22,056 nt of DNA from UBA5177 sp002413265 (GTDB lineage: Bacteria > Chloroflexota > UBA5177): contig DAIORV010000026.1 of the NCBI GenBank assembly GCA_036752825.1, forward strand, positions 1 through 22,056. The letters run 5' to 3'. Below, in pieces: positions 21,228 through 22,056 of the stretch. Position 1 is the stretch's first letter; every line of letters begins with the position of its first letter. Both the position numbers and the translations under genes were made by a program. The notes under the pieces were generated by a model. The model made no database searches. It was given only the letters and a program-made list of their open reading frames with translations, and was not told the origin of the DNA.

Positions 21228-21996
21228 TTCGAGCTTCGGGGCGCTCCCGACTGAGTCTTCTGAAAGGAAGCTACTCGTCTGCCGCGCCGGCACCGTCGAG
21301 TACGACGAAGCGTGGAAGCTTCAGGCAGAGCTGGCAGAGACTCGGGGCCAGGATCGGATTCCCGATGTCCTGCTCCTGCTCCAGCATCCGCACACCTACA
21401 CGCTTGGCCGGCGTGGAACGGAGCAGAACATCCTGCTGTCTTCAGCCGAGCTTCGCCGACGGGGCATCGCGGTTTACCGCGTCGACCGCGGAGGTGACGT
21501 TACCTACCACGGTCCGGGCCAGCTGGTTGGGTACCCCATCCTCAAGCTGCCGGCGGAGCGGCTTGATTACGTGCGCTACATACGCGACCTGGAGCTGGCG
21601 CTCCTGAGCGCGGTTCGGGATCTAGGTATTGAGGCGCATCTTCAGGAGGGGTTCTCCGGGATCTGGATGGGTGACGAAAAGCTGTGCGCCATCGGCGTGA
21701 AGATCGACGCGCGTGGAGTCACGTCGCATGGCTTCGCGATCAACGTGAATGTCGATCTGGGTTACTTCGCGCATATCGTTCCGTGCGGTATCAAAGACAA
21801 GGGCGTCACGTCTCTCGCCCGCATAGAGGGCAAGAGAGTCTCCATGGCACGCGTTGAGGAAGCCGCAATCCGGCATCTGTCGAGATACTTTTCAATTGAG
21901 GCGTCGAGGAACGTGCGTCGTGGGACGCTTTCTCGCTTGCTTTCAATAGGACGGACAAACGTTGAGGACCGTGACAGGCGCTTGAGGGAGGTTTGA
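21193..21996 (+). CDS. lipB: Octanoyltransferase
   Basis: A 267-residue enzyme that moves octanoyl groups from acyl carrier protein to lipoyl domains, the step before LipA. Conserved segments are LLLQHPHTYTLGRRG (61-75), GGDVTYHGPGQLVGYP (100-115), the catalytic Lys K163 (DEKLCAIGVK), TSHGFAINVNVDL and the catalytic Cys C198 in HIVPCGIKDKGVTSL. The only ATG/GTG start before the conserved region is GTG at 21193, which overlaps the ferredoxin-like gene by 35 nt and has no visible ribosome site; the first about 25 residues are not conserved in the family, so the start is uncertain. A charged C-terminal tail of roughly 35 residues (about 233-267) is an extra compared with short family members. 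Confidence 0.93.
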   Translation: MAASASPTSTADSSFGALPTESSERKLLVCRAGTVEYDEAWKLQAELAETRGQDRIPDVLLLLQHPHTYTLGRRGTEQNILLSSAELRRRGIAVYRVDRGGDVTYHGPGQLVGYPILKLPAERLDYVRYIRDLELALLSAVRDLGIEAHLQEGFSGIWMGDEKLCAIGVKIDARGVTSHGFAINVNVDLGYFAHIVPCGIKDKGVTSLARIEGKRVSMARVEEAAIRHLSRYFSIEASRNVRRGTLSRLLSIGRTNVEDRDRRLREV

Positions 21997-22056
21997 ATGG
22001 ATTGGTTTGAGAAGCTCTTTGGTCTGTCTCCCGATGGAGGTTCCGGCAGCTCAGAG
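21997..22056 (+). CDS. Start of an unidentified gene, cut by window edge
   Basis: An ATG at 21997 directly follows the lipB stop, with GGAGG 6 nt upstream, and opens a frame through the window end (first residues MDWFEKLFGLSPDG). Only 20 residues are visible, with an amphipathic start that recalls small soluble proteins. The product cannot be named. The good ribosome site and the absence of a gap show it continues the lipB operon. Confidence 0.6.
   Translation, partial: MDWFEKLFGLSPDGGSGSSE

Overview
The window reads as a GC-rich chromosomal scaffold from an uncultivated bacterium, most likely Chloroflexota or a close relative. The main clues are a secreted protein with the Thr/Pro/Ala-rich linker style (repeated TPTNTPVP-like units) common in Chloroflexota, a coproporphyrin-type heme gene set (HemQ family plus ferrochelatase), a mycothiol-enzyme-like DinB-fold protein, and many GTG starts. 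Taxonomy is inference from gene content only. The scaffold contains one 100-N assembly gap (4853-4952). I see no rRNA, tRNA, CRISPR array or insertion sequence.

Layout. (1) 1-2380, plus strand: a truncated family 2 glycosyltransferase followed by a tandem double-GT2 protein, three related catalytic domains in a row. (2) 2392-2592, minus: a tiny acidic protein. (3) 2787-4117, plus: coxS and coxM-like subunits of a molybdenum hydroxylase, without the catalytic large subunit. (4) 4130-5017, minus: a ribbon-helix-helix protein interrupted by the assembly gap, then three small single-span membrane proteins, two of them clearly paralogous. (5) 5097-7381, plus: a small HTH-like protein, a zinc-ribbon protein, and a 499-residue secreted protein built from four two-cysteine repeats arranged ABAB. 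(6) 7469-8561, minus: a cupin fused to a Cys-rich tail and a DUF4188-like protein. (7) 8705-9742, plus: a CorA-family transporter. (8) 9744-13074, minus: a tightly overlapping three-gene signalling operon. It holds a GAF protein with a degenerate GGDEF domain, a membrane protein with an HPD-less J-like domain and FnIII-like repeats, and a GAF-GGDEF diguanylate cyclase. (9) 13256-17519, plus: a maleylpyruvate-isomerase-like protein, then hemQ, hemE, hemD, hemH. (10) 17630-end, plus: 2-oxoacid dehydrogenase E1-beta and E2, lipA, a two-cluster ferredoxin-like protein, lipB, and the start of one more gene.

How the genes fit together. The heme block supplies uroporphyrinogen III synthase and decarboxylase, the ferrochelatase and the HemQ-type coproheme decarboxylase; the coproporphyrinogen oxidase step is not encoded here. 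The 2-oxoacid dehydrogenase block pairs E2, which carries a lipoyl domain, with both enzymes that make its lipoyl cofactor (LipB octanoyl transfer, LipA sulfur insertion). A ferredoxin-like gene sits between lipA and lipB, overlapping both. The candidates most likely to be undescribed are the 9744-13074 signalling operon, the small membrane-protein cluster at 4130-4717, and the ABAB secreted protein.
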